A DNA stretch of 49,710 nt from Prevotella sp. (GCA_017479675.1 JAFVBX010000063.1:1-49710), one strand, 5' to 3'; positions 34,482-43,853 are shown, counted from the stretch's first letter. Notes: generated from the letters alone by a model not told the origin. Program-made: numbers and translations.

Positions 34482-35468
34482 ATGGCTATAACAATGGAAA
34501 GCATCAAGACCCTCCGCGCTATGACTGGCGCAGGTCTTGCTGACGTAAAGAAGGCACTCACAGAGGCTGACGGCGACATGGACCGTGCTAAGGAGATTCT
34601 CCGCGAGCGTGGTCAGGCTATCGCTGCTAAGCGTTCTGACCGTGAGACAGCCAATGGCTGTGTACTCACTAAGAGCGAGAACGGCTTCTCTGCTATCATC
34701 GCCTTAAAGTGTGAGACAGACTTCGTTGCTAACGGAGCAGACTATATCAAGCTGACACAGGAAATCCTCGACGCTGCTGTTGCTGCTAAGGCTAAGAGCA
34801 TCGACGAAATCAACAACCTCACCCTCGCCAACGGTCAGACCGTAGCAGCTGCTATCACTGAGCGTTCAGGTGTAACTGGTGAGAAGATGGAGCTTGACGG
34901 TTACTCTTACCTCGAGGGTGACAACGTATCTGTCTATAACCACATGAAGAAGAACACTCTCTGCACAATGGTTCAGACCAACAAGCCAGCAGAGGAGCAG
35001 GCTCACGTAGTGGCTATGCAGGTAGCAGCTATGAAGCCAGTAGCCCTCAGCGAGGCAGACGTTGATCCAAAGATTATCGAGGAAGAGAAGAAGGTTGCTG
35101 CTGAGAAGACAAAGCAGGAGCAGATTCAGAAGGCTATCGACAACGCACTCAAGAAGGCAGGCATCAACCCTGCACACGTTGACTCTGAGGACCACATGGA
35201 GTCTAACATGGCTAAGGGCTGGATTACTGCTGAGGACGTTGCCAAGGCTAAGGAGATCATCGCTTCAGTACCAGCTACCGTAAACATCCCTGAGCAGATG
35301 CTCGCTGGCATCGTTAACGGTCGTGTGAAGAAGTTCTACAAGGAGTCTTGCCTGCTCAATCAGGAGTTCATCCAGGACAGCAAGATGTCTGTTGCAGACT
35401 ACCTCAAGGCTGCCGACAAGGACCTCACAGTGGTTGCGTTCAAGCGTTTCTCACTCCAGGCTGACTAA
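34482..35468 (+). CDS. tsf: Elongation factor Ts
   Basis: Guanine nucleotide exchange factor for EF-Tu. The N-terminal UBA-like region and signature (TLRAMTGAGLADVKKALTEAD) are at residues 9-29. The TDFVAN motif that contacts EF-Tu is in ALKCETDFVANGADY. The C-terminal core contains NPAHVDSE and LLNQEFIQD. The length of 328 is usual in Bacteroidetes. It follows rpsB in the standard gene order and ends at a strong terminator. Confidence 0.97.
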   Translation: MAITMESIKTLRAMTGAGLADVKKALTEADGDMDRAKEILRERGQAIAAKRSDRETANGCVLTKSENGFSAIIALKCETDFVANGADYIKLTQEILDAAVAAKAKSIDEINNLTLANGQTVAAAITERSGVTGEKMELDGYSYLEGDNVSVYNHMKKNTLCTMVQTNKPAEEQAHVVAMQVAAMKPVALSEADVDPKIIEEEKKVAAEKTKQEQIQKAIDNALKKAGINPAHVDSEDHMESNMAKGWITAEDVAKAKEIIASVPATVNIPEQMLAGIVNGRVKKFYKESCLLNQEFIQDSKMSVADYLKAADKDLTVVAFKRFSLQAD

Positions 35469-35499
35469 TTCTAAGTTTTCAACTAAACAATTTATATCA

Positions 35500-35533
35500 A
35501 GCGTCAGTGCCCACAAGGCGCTGGCGCTTTTTT
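35500..35533 (+). terminator. Rho-independent terminator after tsf
   Basis: A 12-bp stem AGCGTCAGTGCC (35500-35511) with GGCGCTGGCGCT (35517-35528), two G-T pairs, 5-base loop, then a T-run. Confidence 0.9.
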
Positions 35534-35547
35534 AATTCCCTATCCAC

Positions 35548-36222
35548 ATGAAAATCTTCGCGGTCGGCATGAACTATGCCCAGCACAATAAAGAGATAAA
35601 AAATGCGTTATTACAACAGGGTGTAGGCACTGCTGATGACGACACTGGGCGCGCCCCTGTCATCTTCACCAAGGCAGACAGTTCGTTGCTCAAGGATGGC
35701 AAGCCATTCTTCGTGCCCGACTTCATGGGGCGCATCGACTATGAGACCGAAGTGGTGGTGCGTATATGCAAATTAGGCAAGAGCATAGACGAGAAGTTCG
35801 CCCATCGCTACTACGATGCCGTAACGCTGGGTATCGACTTCACGGCACGCGACATGCAGAAGCGACTGCGCGAAGAAGGTCAGCCTTGGGACATCGCCAA
35901 GGGTTTCGACGGTGCCGCTGTCATAGGCGAGTGGGTAGAGAAGGAAAAACTCTATTCTCCCGACAAGACGGGAGCGAACGAGGGCATACAGGCTCTGCAC
36001 TTCCGCATGGAGATGAACGGCGAAGTACGCCAAAAGGCATGCACCAGCGAAATGCTGTGTAGCGTTGACCGCCTCATAGCCTATATCTCGCAGTTCTTCA
36101 CCCTAAAGACAGGCGACCTGCTGTTCACGGGAACCCCTGTAGGTGTAGGACCCGTAAAGCCCGACGACCACATCGTGGGCTATCTCGAAGAGCGTAAGGT
36201 GCTCGATTTCTATTGTAGATAA
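35548..36222 (+). CDS. Fumarylacetoacetate hydrolase (FAH) family protein
   Basis: Member of the FAH family, which includes acylpyruvate and oxaloacetate-decarboxylating or isomerase enzymes. The metal-binding acidic residues are in IDYETEVVVRI and LGIDFTARDMQ. AKGFDGAAVIG and the end FTLKTGDLLFTGTPVGVGPV are the family signature. At 224 residues it is the short single-domain form. Its exact substrate cannot be told; acylpyruvase (YcgM/FAHD1-like) is the closest guess. The stop lies 4 bases before the porU start. Confidence 0.87.
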   Translation: MKIFAVGMNYAQHNKEIKNALLQQGVGTADDDTGRAPVIFTKADSSLLKDGKPFFVPDFMGRIDYETEVVVRICKLGKSIDEKFAHRYYDAVTLGIDFTARDMQKRLREEGQPWDIAKGFDGAAVIGEWVEKEKLYSPDKTGANEGIQALHFRMEMNGEVRQKACTSEMLCSVDRLIAYISQFFTLKTGDLLFTGTPVGVGPVKPDDHIVGYLEERKVLDFYCR

Positions 36223-36226
36223 CTAA

Positions 36227-39200
36227 GTGTATCGACTACGCATACATATTATAATAATGATGCTGCTGGTGGCTGTCATGTCATCAGCACAGCGTGACAT
36301 GGCTGTTACCGCCACTGCCGACACCTATGCCTCTACATCCGTACTCAGTAGCGGCAAATGGGCAAAGATACGTGTGCCGTCTTCCGGCATCTACCGCCTC
36401 ACTACCAACGTCATCCGCCGTGCCGGCTTCAGCGACATGAGCAAGATACGCATCTACGGCTACGGCGGCAACCTTGTGCCAGAGACTCTCACACAGTCAT
36501 GGCTCGCCGCTCACGACGACCTGCCAGAGGTGCCCACCGTCACCATCGACGGTGAGAAGTATTTCTATGCCTACGGTCCCATATCATGGACTGACAAGAC
36601 AACAACCACACGCACGCGAAATCCTTACTCCGACTACGGATACTACCTTATCACCGAGAGCAACGACAGCGGCGAGGAAACCACTGAGGAGGCTCTACTC
36701 GCCCAGGTGTCTGCCAGCAACGACACACACCACTATCTCTATGAGGTTGACGACTTCGCATGGGTGGAGACAGGCAGAAAACTCGTCAATGCACAAACCA
36801 TCACCACAAGTTCGCCAAGGAGTTACACCGTAACCATACCTGCCAACAGCACCGAGGCAGAAGTGGCTGTAAACCTTACCGCCAACGTAGCCAGCAGCGC
36901 ACAGGTCACCACCATCGACGAGGAGCAGTCATACACCTATTCCTTCGCCGGTATGTCGTCCACCTACGAACGTGTACGCGACTTCGGAACCATCTTTACT
37001 TTCGACGCCACCCAACTTGCCCAATGTGAGAAAGACGCTTCAGGCAACTACCTGTTGCCCGTCACCGTAGCATGTACCTCCGGCGGTCCGCTGCGTCTCG
37101 ACTACATTTCTGCATCCTTCGACGGCTCCGCCGAGATTGCGTCACTCAATGCTGCCAGCTATCCTGCGGCGGAATATGTACATAACATAACCAACCAAAA
37201 CCACCATGCCGATGCCTCTGCCGACATGATTATCATCATACCCACCTCGCAGAAGTGGTACAGTCAGGCTAAGCGCCTCGGCGAGCTCCATGTCAAGGAA
37301 GAGGCTTCCTTCGGCAACACCTTCACATACAATATTGTGCCTGCCGACGAGCTCTACAACGAATTCTCAAGTGGCACGCCCGATGTTTCGGCTTACCGCC
37401 GCTACCTCAAGATGTTCTACGACCGTGCCGGCGGCTCGTCTGCCTCCATGCCACAGTCCGTCTTGCTCTTTGGCGGCTGTCTGTGGGACAACCGTCTCAA
37501 CACCCTGCCAAACTACTCCGCCGACGACCTCTTGCTCATCTACGAGACAGAGGAGTCGGAGACCACCACGGCATCGTCAGGCATAGACGACTTCATCACC
37601 ATCCTTGCCGACGGACAGACGGTCAACATTGGCAATGCCTCCGCATCCCTCCGCTTCAATATGGGTGTAGGACGTCTCTGCGTCACCTCCCTTGCCGAAG
37701 CCACCCAGATGGTGGACAAGATAGAGCGCTATATGCAGCAGCGTGCCTCCGGTCCCTGGACCACTACCCTCGCCTACGTGGGCGATGATGACAGCTCTAC
37801 GGGCAGCAGCCACATGAGAGCCATCGACGCCAATGCCGACAATATCATCAGCAAGGAGATGGGCTTCGACGTCCGCAAGGTGATGCTCGACGCCTACGAG
37901 CGTATCTCCACCTCCACAGGCTTCCGCTATCCTACAGTAAATGCCGAGCTCCTCCGTTACCTTTCTACCGACGGAGCCTTGGTTATCAACTACGGCGGTC
38001 ATGCCTCACCCGTCCAACTGTCACACGAGAACATCCTCACTCTCAGCGACTTCAAAGGACTCACAGGCACCCGTTATCCTATTTTCTTTACCGCAGCATG
38101 CGAGACGATGCCCTTTGACCAAACGGCAGAGAGCATCGGCACCGCCGCCATGCTCAACAGCAACGGCGGCACCATAGCCTTCATCGGTACCCTGCGCACC
38201 GTATATGCCAGCCACAACGAGGCTCTCGACTACTCTTTCATGGACTACCTCCTCACCTCCGACTACAATGGCGTGCCCGTCACCATAGGCGAGGCTTTGC
38301 GACTGGCAAAGAACCAGGTAGTGATGAACGGTCGCGACCGCACCCTCAACAAACACCAGTACCACCTCTTCGGCGACCCTGCGCTGCGCCCTGCCGTTCC
38401 GCGTTACCGCCTTGTCATTGACAATATCAACGTCAACGATGCTGCCGACAGCGGCGAAGACAGCTATGTAGAGGCAAAAGCCAACGCCGTAGTCAACGTG
38501 AAAGGTCACGTCGAGACCTTCGACGGCAAGCCTCTCACCGACTACAACGGCTCTGTCAACGTGGTAGTGAAAGACGCACTCGAGTACGTCACCACACGCA
38601 ATAACGACGGAGAGTCACAATTTACCTACTCCGACCGTCTCAGCACCCTGTACAAAGGCTCTACCACAGCCAGCGAGGGAACCTTCGAGACAACATTCCG
38701 AGTAGGCAGCGACATTATCGACAACGGCGGCGAAGGCCTCATCACCCTCTATGCACACGACACTAACAACGGCACCTCTGCCTTCGGCGAGTCACAAAGC
38801 ATCGTCTTCACAGGCGAGGAAGAAGTGGAGAACGACGGAGAAGGTCCCGACATCTACCTCTACCTTAACACACCGTCGTTCGTCAGCGGCGGCACCGTAG
38901 GCGCCACACCTTACCTCAACGCCACCCTCTACGACCACGACGGACTCGACGTCATGGGCAACACCATAGGTCACAACATAGAACTCACCATCGACGGAGA
39001 GACATCTCTCACCTACAACCTCAACGACTACTTCACCTTTGACGGCGGCAGCTACACCGGCGGCGAAGCCTACTACGTGCTTCCGTCACTCTCAGCAGGC
39101 TACCATACCTTGCGCCTTCGTGCATGGGACATCCTCGGCAACCCGTCGTCAAAGAGCATCAGCTTCAACGTTGATACTGCCCTCAGCCCCAGCGTCGGCG

Positions 39201-39484
39201 ATGTCTTCATATCGCCAAATCCCGTAAGCGGACAGGGTACTTTCTACATTTATCATGACTTCCAGGGCAGCAATGCCGAGATAGACATTGACATCTTCGA
39301 CACCACAGGGCGCCTCGTGCAGACCAACACGTGGCACCAGGCTCTCGGCATCGCCGAAGGCAGGACAGCCCTGACGTGGAACTCATCGTCACTCTCCAAC
39401 GGACTATACCTCTACCGCGTACGCATCAGCTGCGACGGCATCAACTATACCACGAAGACCAAAAAACTTATCGTGGCGCAATAA
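36227..39484 (+). CDS. porU: Type IX secretion system sortase PorU (peptidase family C25)
   Basis: Outer-membrane-associated cysteine protease that removes C-terminal signals of type IX cargo and joins the proteins to anionic LPS. A signal peptide (MYRLRIHIIIMMLLVAVMSSAQ) is followed by a long beta region. The C25 catalytic domain has His in VINYGGHAS and Cys in FFTAACET. The C-terminus is a type IX sorting-like domain (PNPVSGQGTFYIYHDF, then SNGLYLYRVRI), as known for PorU. The length of 1085 is near P. gingivalis PorU. GTG at 36227 is used because a TAA directly precedes it and the basic start (YRLRIH) improves the signal; ATG at 36257 is the alternative. Confidence 0.92.
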   Translation: MYRLRIHIIIMMLLVAVMSSAQRDMAVTATADTYASTSVLSSGKWAKIRVPSSGIYRLTTNVIRRAGFSDMSKIRIYGYGGNLVPETLTQSWLAAHDDLPEVPTVTIDGEKYFYAYGPISWTDKTTTTRTRNPYSDYGYYLITESNDSGEETTEEALLAQVSASNDTHHYLYEVDDFAWVETGRKLVNAQTITTSSPRSYTVTIPANSTEAEVAVNLTANVASSAQVTTIDEEQSYTYSFAGMSSTYERVRDFGTIFTFDATQLAQCEKDASGNYLLPVTVACTSGGPLRLDYISASFDGSAEIASLNAASYPAAEYVHNITNQNHHADASADMIIIIPTSQKWYSQAKRLGELHVKEEASFGNTFTYNIVPADELYNEFSSGTPDVSAYRRYLKMFYDRAGGSSASMPQSVLLFGGCLWDNRLNTLPNYSADDLLLIYETEESETTTASSGIDDFITILADGQTVNIGNASASLRFNMGVGRLCVTSLAEATQMVDKIERYMQQRASGPWTTTLAYVGDDDSSTGSSHMRAIDANADNIISKEMGFDVRKVMLDAYERISTSTGFRYPTVNAELLRYLSTDGALVINYGGHASPVQLSHENILTLSDFKGLTGTRYPIFFTAACETMPFDQTAESIGTAAMLNSNGGTIAFIGTLRTVYASHNEALDYSFMDYLLTSDYNGVPVTIGEALRLAKNQVVMNGRDRTLNKHQYHLFGDPALRPAVPRYRLVIDNINVNDAADSGEDSYVEAKANAVVNVKGHVETFDGKPLTDYNGSVNVVVKDALEYVTTRNNDGESQFTYSDRLSTLYKGSTTASEGTFETTFRVGSDIIDNGGEGLITLYAHDTNNGTSAFGESQSIVFTGEEEVENDGEGPDIYLYLNTPSFVSGGTVGATPYLNATLYDHDGLDVMGNTIGHNIELTIDGETSLTYNLNDYFTFDGGSYTGGEAYYVLPSLSAGYHTLRLRAWDILGNPSSKSISFNVDTALSPSVGDVFISPNPVSGQGTFYIYHDFQGSNAEIDIDIFDTTGRLVQTNTWHQALGIAEGRTALTWNSSSLSNGLYLYRVRISCDGINYTTKTKKLIVAQ

Positions 39485-39546
39485 TCACGCACACAGTGCG
39501 TTAGTTAAGAGTTAAAAGTTTTGAGTTTAGAAATAACAAATAGTAT

Positions 39547-40803
39547 ATGACTCGACATTTCGCAATATCAACATACCGACAGTTCGCCATAGCTTTGGCG
39601 ATTGTCGTTACTTTCGCCGTAACAGGACGAGTAAGTGCTGCCGACTCCAAGACCAGCATGTTCAACCCCATCCACACGGCGATGGTGTCAAACAACATAG
39701 CGCCTGACGCACGAGCAGGCGGTATGGGCGACGTAGGTGCTGCCACCGACCCCGACGTGGCATCACAGTACTGGAACCCTGCCAAGTACCCCTTCTGCAT
39801 ATCACGTGCAGGAGTGCAGCTGAGCTACACACCGTGGCTGCGCCAGCTCGTCAACGATATGAACATCGCCTATATGTCAGGCTACTATCGCATTGGCGAC
39901 TACAGCGCCATTTCTGCTTCGCTGCACTATTTCTCACTTGGTGAGGTGTATTTTGCAGACGAGAGCGGCAATGCCGACCTCAGCCAGTCCATCAAGCCCT
40001 ACGAGATGTCTGTCGATGCAGCCTACTCACTCATGCTCAGCGAGAAGTTCTCACTTGCGGCAGGAGTGCGCTTCCTACTCTCCGACATAAGCTACTCGCG
40101 CACCGAGGAGTCATCAGCAGCCACAGCCTTTGCTGCTGACCTCGCCTGCTACTACCAGAACTATGTCAACATAGGGCAGCGTGAGTGCCAGCTCGGCTTA
40201 GGTCTAAGCCTGCGCAACATGGGTTCCAAGATGACATTTGCTGGCAGCAACCGCTCCGAGTTCCTGCCTACCAACCTGCGCTTGGGTGCATCGCTCATGA
40301 TTCCCATCAACGAGTACAACCGCTTCACCATCGCTGCCGATGCCAACAAACTCCTTGTGCCTACCTACCCTACAATCGATCAAGATCAGGAGGCATACGC
40401 AAAGGGTGAGACATCCGTTGGCGACGGCACCGACAACTCCAGCAACCTTGAGGCTTATGCCGACGAAGTATATTACAGCAAAGGTTCCATCGCCGGAATG
40501 TTCTCCAGCTTTACCGATGCTCCCGGCGGCTTCAAGGAAGAGTTGGAAGAGATACAGTGGAGCATAGGCGCTGAATACGTCTATAACGACCGTTTCTCGC
40601 TCCGTGCCGGCTATCACGACGAGGCACAGTCAAAGGGTAACCGCAAATACTTCACCGTCGGTGCAGGCTTCCGCATGAGCGCCTTCACCCTCGATGCCGC
40701 CTACGTCATCTCTACCGCACAGTCTAATCCTCTTGACCAGACTTTGCGATTCTCACTCAACTTCGACCTAGACGGTATCAAGGACCTCTTCGGACGCAGA
40801 TAA
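39547..40803 (+). CDS. porV: Type IX secretion outer-membrane protein PorV (LptO)
   Basis: Outer-membrane beta-barrel of the FadL type that shuttles cargo from the translocon to PorU. A signal peptide ends at VSAADS (about residue 32). DARAGGMGDVGAATDPDVASQYWNPAKYPF is the family's conserved opening. Amphipathic strands continue to the end RFSLNFDLDGIKDLFGRR. The length of 418 is typical. It lies 62 bases after porU, the same pairing as in Porphyromonas. No other type IX genes are in the window. Confidence 0.93.
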   Translation: MTRHFAISTYRQFAIALAIVVTFAVTGRVSAADSKTSMFNPIHTAMVSNNIAPDARAGGMGDVGAATDPDVASQYWNPAKYPFCISRAGVQLSYTPWLRQLVNDMNIAYMSGYYRIGDYSAISASLHYFSLGEVYFADESGNADLSQSIKPYEMSVDAAYSLMLSEKFSLAAGVRFLLSDISYSRTEESSAATAFAADLACYYQNYVNIGQRECQLGLGLSLRNMGSKMTFAGSNRSEFLPTNLRLGASLMIPINEYNRFTIAADANKLLVPTYPTIDQDQEAYAKGETSVGDGTDNSSNLEAYADEVYYSKGSIAGMFSSFTDAPGGFKEELEEIQWSIGAEYVYNDRFSLRAGYHDEAQSKGNRKYFTVGAGFRMSAFTLDAAYVISTAQSNPLDQTLRFSLNFDLDGIKDLFGRR

Positions 40804-40821
40804 TATAAGTTTTTTTTACTT

Positions 40822-40848
40822 TTCAGGAGGTAAGCGTTACTTCCTGAA
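40822..40848. terminator. Hairpin between convergent porV and gtrA-like gene
   Basis: TTCAGGAGGTAA (40822-40833) and TTACTTCCTGAA (40837-40848) match at 11 of 12 positions around a 3-base loop. The right arm contains the stop codon of the minus-strand gene. No T-run follows on either strand, so termination is plausible but not shown. Confidence 0.45.
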
Positions 40849-41244
40849 TACCCATCGCAGTATGGTAAACTGTATGAGCATGGCGATGCCCATCACTATG
40901 AACGGTGCCACCAAGCGATGGATGCCCACCTGCATGCAGAGCCAGAAGAGCACTATGTGGAGCCCGAAGTTCACGGCATGCGAACCTGAGAAGCCCACGA
41001 AATGTTTCCACGTAGGCTGCTGACGGAAGGTGAAGCGGCACGTAGTGTAATAGTTTACGAGAAAACTCACTATGTAGCCTGTGGCATACGCAGTGTTCAC
41101 CTCTATCGCCAACTGCAATAGGTAATATACAATGTAATGCACCGAGGCAGAAAAACATCCGTTGAGGATAAAGCGTACAAACTGCGCCTTACCCTGATCA
41201 CCGTCCTTCAGTGCCTTAGCTTTATCTCGAATTAACGAATTCAT
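40837..41244 (-). CDS. GtrA-family membrane protein
   Basis: Small four-segment membrane protein (135 residues) of the GtrA family, thought to flip polyprenyl-phosphate sugars or to help GtrB-like transferases. The opening FVRFILNGCFSASVHYIVYYLL and the later FLVNYYTTCRFTFRQQ (the usual F.F motif after NF/NY) match the family. The end is TILRWVFRK. It lies 13 bases after the GT4 gene, so both likely share a transcript. It may partner the GtrB-like enzyme at 28673 (inference). Confidence 0.85.
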   Translation of the reverse strand: MNSLIRDKAKALKDGDQGKAQFVRFILNGCFSASVHYIVYYLLQLAIEVNTAYATGYIVSFLVNYYTTCRFTFRQQPTWKHFVGFSGSHAVNFGLHIVLFWLCMQVGIHRLVAPFIVMGIAMLIQFTILRWVFRK

Positions 41245-41257
41245 TCTTTCTTTACTC

Positions 41258-42325
41258 TTAATTCTTAACTCTTAACATTTTCTCATAGAGACCGTACATC
41301 TGCCCCGTAAGCACATCGGGATGGAAATGCTCCATGCAGTATTTATATCCAGCCTCGCCACGCTGACGGCGCTCTGCCTCGTCAGTAAGCAGGCGGTGCA
41401 GTGCCTCGGCTATCTCCTCTGGTGATGACGGATCAACCTGTATGCTGTCAGGACCTGCCGCCTCGGGCAGAGAACTTACGTTGCTCGTTATCACGGGGCA
41501 GCGTTGCAGCGACGCCTCTACCACTGGCAAGCCGAATCCTTCATAGAACGAGGGGTACAGCAGGCACAACGCATTAGCATAGAGCGCCCGCAACGTCTCG
41601 GCATCGTGGATGTCGCTCTCTATGCGCACCCACTCTTGTAGATGATGTTCGCTGATGTATTGCTCCACTCTGCGTCTGTATTCCCTGCCGTTGCCCACCA
41701 CTACGAGCAACGGACGCTCGTCTTCAGCTATCATCTCCAGTGCCTTCACCATACCCATAAGGTTCTTCCTGGAGTTGATGGAGCCGACGGTTAAAAGAAA
41801 ACCTCTCTCCAACTCCCCCAAGGGGGGAGGGCTCCCTCCCTTTGGGAGGGCAGGGGGTGGGGTTGTATAAAACACCTCCTGCACCGGCTGATATATCACC
41901 GATATACGCTCCTCTGGCACGCCGTAGTAACGCATCACATCGCGCTTTGTCGATTCGCTGATGCACACCACGTGCGAAGCGTGCTTCGCCGACCATCCGT
42001 ATTTCCAGTCGTATATAAGGCGGTCCCAAGGCTTGTACATATCGGGGAACGTGCGCCACGCCACGTCGTGCATGGTCACGATGCTCGGTATTCCAGCCTT
42101 AACAATATCACGGGGCAGTTCATTGCTCAGTCCGTGAAACAGCTGGCAGCCCTCTTCTGCCGCCTTCCTGCCCAAGCGAAACGTGCGTTCTATCGCCTTG
42201 CTGTCATAGAGCACCGCCTCGACATCCTCATGCCGACTCGTCATACACGAGACGAGCGTGCGGCTGTAGTTGCCCAGCCCCGTCCTGTTGTGGTAATATC
42301 GCTTTGCGTCGTATGCTATCTTCAT
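41258..42325 (-). CDS. GT4-family glycosyltransferase with repeat-derived insert
   Basis: Retaining GT-B enzyme. The N-terminal acceptor domain begins MKIAYDAKRYYHNRTGLGNYSR, and the C-terminal nucleotide domain has LLTVGSINSRKNL, VVVGNGREY and the E-x7-E motif in PSFYEGFGLPVVEAS. Between VIYQPVQEVFY and GFLLTVGS lies a low-complexity insert (TTPPPALPKGGSPPPLGELE) encoded by a palindromic repeat at 41801-41863. Start: a longer ORF begins at 42499, but the first 58 residues are unlike the family and a TAACTTTG box lies just upstream of the ATG at 42325, which is chosen (355 residues). Confidence 0.87.
   Translation of the reverse strand: MKIAYDAKRYYHNRTGLGNYSRTLVSCMTSRHEDVEAVLYDSKAIERTFRLGRKAAEEGCQLFHGLSNELPRDIVKAGIPSIVTMHDVAWRTFPDMYKPWDRLIYDWKYGWSAKHASHVVCISESTKRDVMRYYGVPEERISVIYQPVQEVFYTTPPPALPKGGSPPPLGELERGFLLTVGSINSRKNLMGMVKALEMIAEDERPLLVVVGNGREYRRRVEQYISEHHLQEWVRIESDIHDAETLRALYANALCLLYPSFYEGFGLPVVEASLQRCPVITSNVSSLPEAAGPDSIQVDPSSPEEIAEALHRLLTDEAERRQRGEAGYKYCMEHFHPDVLTGQMYGLYEKMLRVKN
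41801..41863. repeat. GC-rich palindromic repeat inserted in frame in the GT4 gene
   Basis: The stretch contains CCCTCCC-TTT-GGGAGGG and nested CTCCCCC/GGGGGAG type complementarity. Translated on the minus strand it gives PPPALPKGGSPPPLGELERG, a low-complexity segment between conserved family motifs. From memory, similar GGGAGG-rich palindromes are common between genes in this group. Confidence 0.8.
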
Positions 42326-42333
42326 CGTGGGTA

Positions 42334-42341
42334 CAAAGTTA
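42334..42341 (-). promoter_or_regulatory. -7 box just upstream of the GT4 start
   Basis: The minus strand reads TAACTTTG, 8 bases before the ATG at 42325. Transcription from it would give a leader of only a few bases. No TTTG lies 19-21 bases upstream. Confidence 0.4.
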
Positions 42342-42581
42342 CAGAAACTTTTCCAAACACGACGGATTTTTTCTCCTTTTTTATTTTGCAAAAAGAAAAA
42401 TATATGGGGATTTGGGTGACAAAGTGATTTTTCGTAACGGCATTTCCTTGCGATTTTTGCAAGCAAAGTCGGATGGGCGATCAAATTCGCGATTCTCACG
42501 TATTTTTAGCACTGTGCTGACAATCAAGCTGTTGTGTTTTTAAGAGTTTCATTTCCAACAGAAAAAGCACGGAAAAGGGGT

Positions 42582-42711
42582 GGAAAAGCTATGCTTTTGG
42601 GTAGGAAAAGCTATGCTTCTGCCTTGTAATAGCTATGCTTTTAGGTGATAAAAGCATAGCTTCCGCGCGTGGAAGCTAAGTTTCCGCACGTAGAAGCATA
42701 GCTTCTGCGGC
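42582..42711. repeat. Six-unit 21-22-bp tandem array with internal orientation switch
   Basis: Units start near 42582, 42604, 42626, 42648, 42670 and 42691. The first three contain AGCTATGCTT and the later ones AGCATAGCTT, its reverse complement, or AGCTAAGTTT. The later units also match the array at 420-503 read in reverse (CTTAGCTTCCACG). The rest of the 628-base gap 42326-42953 holds AT-rich sequence and the ddh promoter. Confidence 0.82.
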
Positions 42712-42881
42712 TTTTTGCTTGGAAAACCGCCTTCGTTGCTCTCTATTTTGAGTTTTTTGCTTGCACTTTTTGAAATGACGTTTTGCCATGAAATCTGCCG
42801 TTCGGGTGACACTCTGACTTTTCCGAATCATTTCTTCTTGTCTTAAAAAATGCTCCACTCCTATAAAAAAGTGACGAAATG

Positions 42882-42913
42882 TTTGGTTAAATCGTAATTA
42901 TTATGTAATTTTG
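42882..42913 (+). promoter_or_regulatory. Promoter for ddh
   Basis: TTTG (42882-42885), 20 bases, TAATTTTG (42906-42913), then C. The ddh ATG lies about 40 bases downstream. Confidence 0.78.
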
Positions 42914-42953
42914 CAAACGATTTTAGGCTAAAACATTGCAAAAAGATAGAAAA

Positions 42954-43853
42954 ATGAAAAAGATTCGTGCAGCCGTAGTAGGTTACGGCAACATTGGAAA
43001 GTTTGCCATCGAGGCTCTCGAGGCAGCTGAAGATTTCGAGATTGCTGGCGTAGTACGCCGCAACGGTGCAGAGAACAAGCCTCTGGAACTCACTCCATAC
43101 GAGGTTGTCAAAGACATCGACGAGCTGAAGGACGTTGACGTGGCTATCCTCGCTACGCCTACCCGTTCCTGTCAGGAGTTTGCCGAGAAGATACTCGCCA
43201 AGGGCATCAACACCGTTGACTCTTTCGACATCCACACCTCTATCGTTGACTACCGCAAGGCGCTCATGCCTATCTGTAAGGCCAACAACGCCGTTGCCGT
43301 CATAGCAGCAGGATGGGATCCGGGCTCTGACTCGGTAGTGCGCACCTTGATGCAGTCACTCGCTCCGAAGGGCTTGTCATACACCAACTTCGGTCCCGGC
43401 CGCTCTATGGGTCACTCTGTCTGCGTACGTTCCAAGGCTGGCGTGAAGGACGCCCTGTCCATGACCATCCCTGTCGGCGAGGGCATACACCGCCGCATGG
43501 TATATGTAGAGTTGGAGGAGGGTGCCGACCTCGCAGAGGTTACGAAGGCTATCAAGGCTGATCCTTACTTTGCAAACGACGAGACACACGTGTTCCAGGT
43601 GGAGAGCGTGGATGCGCTCAACGACGTTGGTCACGGCGTGAACCTCACTCGCAAGGGCGTGAGCGGCAAGACGCACAACCAGCTCTTCGAGTTCAACATG
43701 AAGATAAACAACCCTGCCCTCACCGCTCAGGTGCTCGTCAACGTGGCTCGTGCCTCTATGAAACAGCAGCCTGCGGCATACACCATGGTGGAGATACCAG
43801 TGATAGACTATCTGCCAGGTGAGCGCGAGGATTTGATTTCGCATCTTGTGTAG
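42954..43853 (+). CDS. ddh: meso-Diaminopimelate D-dehydrogenase
   Basis: NADPH-dependent enzyme aminating tetrahydrodipicolinate to meso-diaminopimelate in one step, for lysine and peptidoglycan. VVGYGNIGKFAIEAL (NADP site), LATPTRS, VDSFDIH, AAGWDPGSDSVVRTL and GPGRSMGHS are characteristic. The end KQQPAAYTMVEIPVIDYLPGERE also matches. The ORF can be extended to a TTG at 42936, but the ATG at 42954 gives the normal N-terminus MKKIRAAVVGYG (299 residues). It stands alone with promoter and terminator. Confidence 0.95.
   Translation: MKKIRAAVVGYGNIGKFAIEALEAAEDFEIAGVVRRNGAENKPLELTPYEVVKDIDELKDVDVAILATPTRSCQEFAEKILAKGINTVDSFDIHTSIVDYRKALMPICKANNAVAVIAAGWDPGSDSVVRTLMQSLAPKGLSYTNFGPGRSMGHSVCVRSKAGVKDALSMTIPVGEGIHRRMVYVELEEGADLAEVTKAIKADPYFANDETHVFQVESVDALNDVGHGVNLTRKGVSGKTHNQLFEFNMKINNPALTAQVLVNVARASMKQQPAAYTMVEIPVIDYLPGEREDLISHLV

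Noticed and set aside
42326-42499. 58-residue N-terminal extension of the GT4 protein
   Set aside because: It does not resemble the family, contains the -7 box and is followed by the normal start MKIAYDAKRYYHNRTG.
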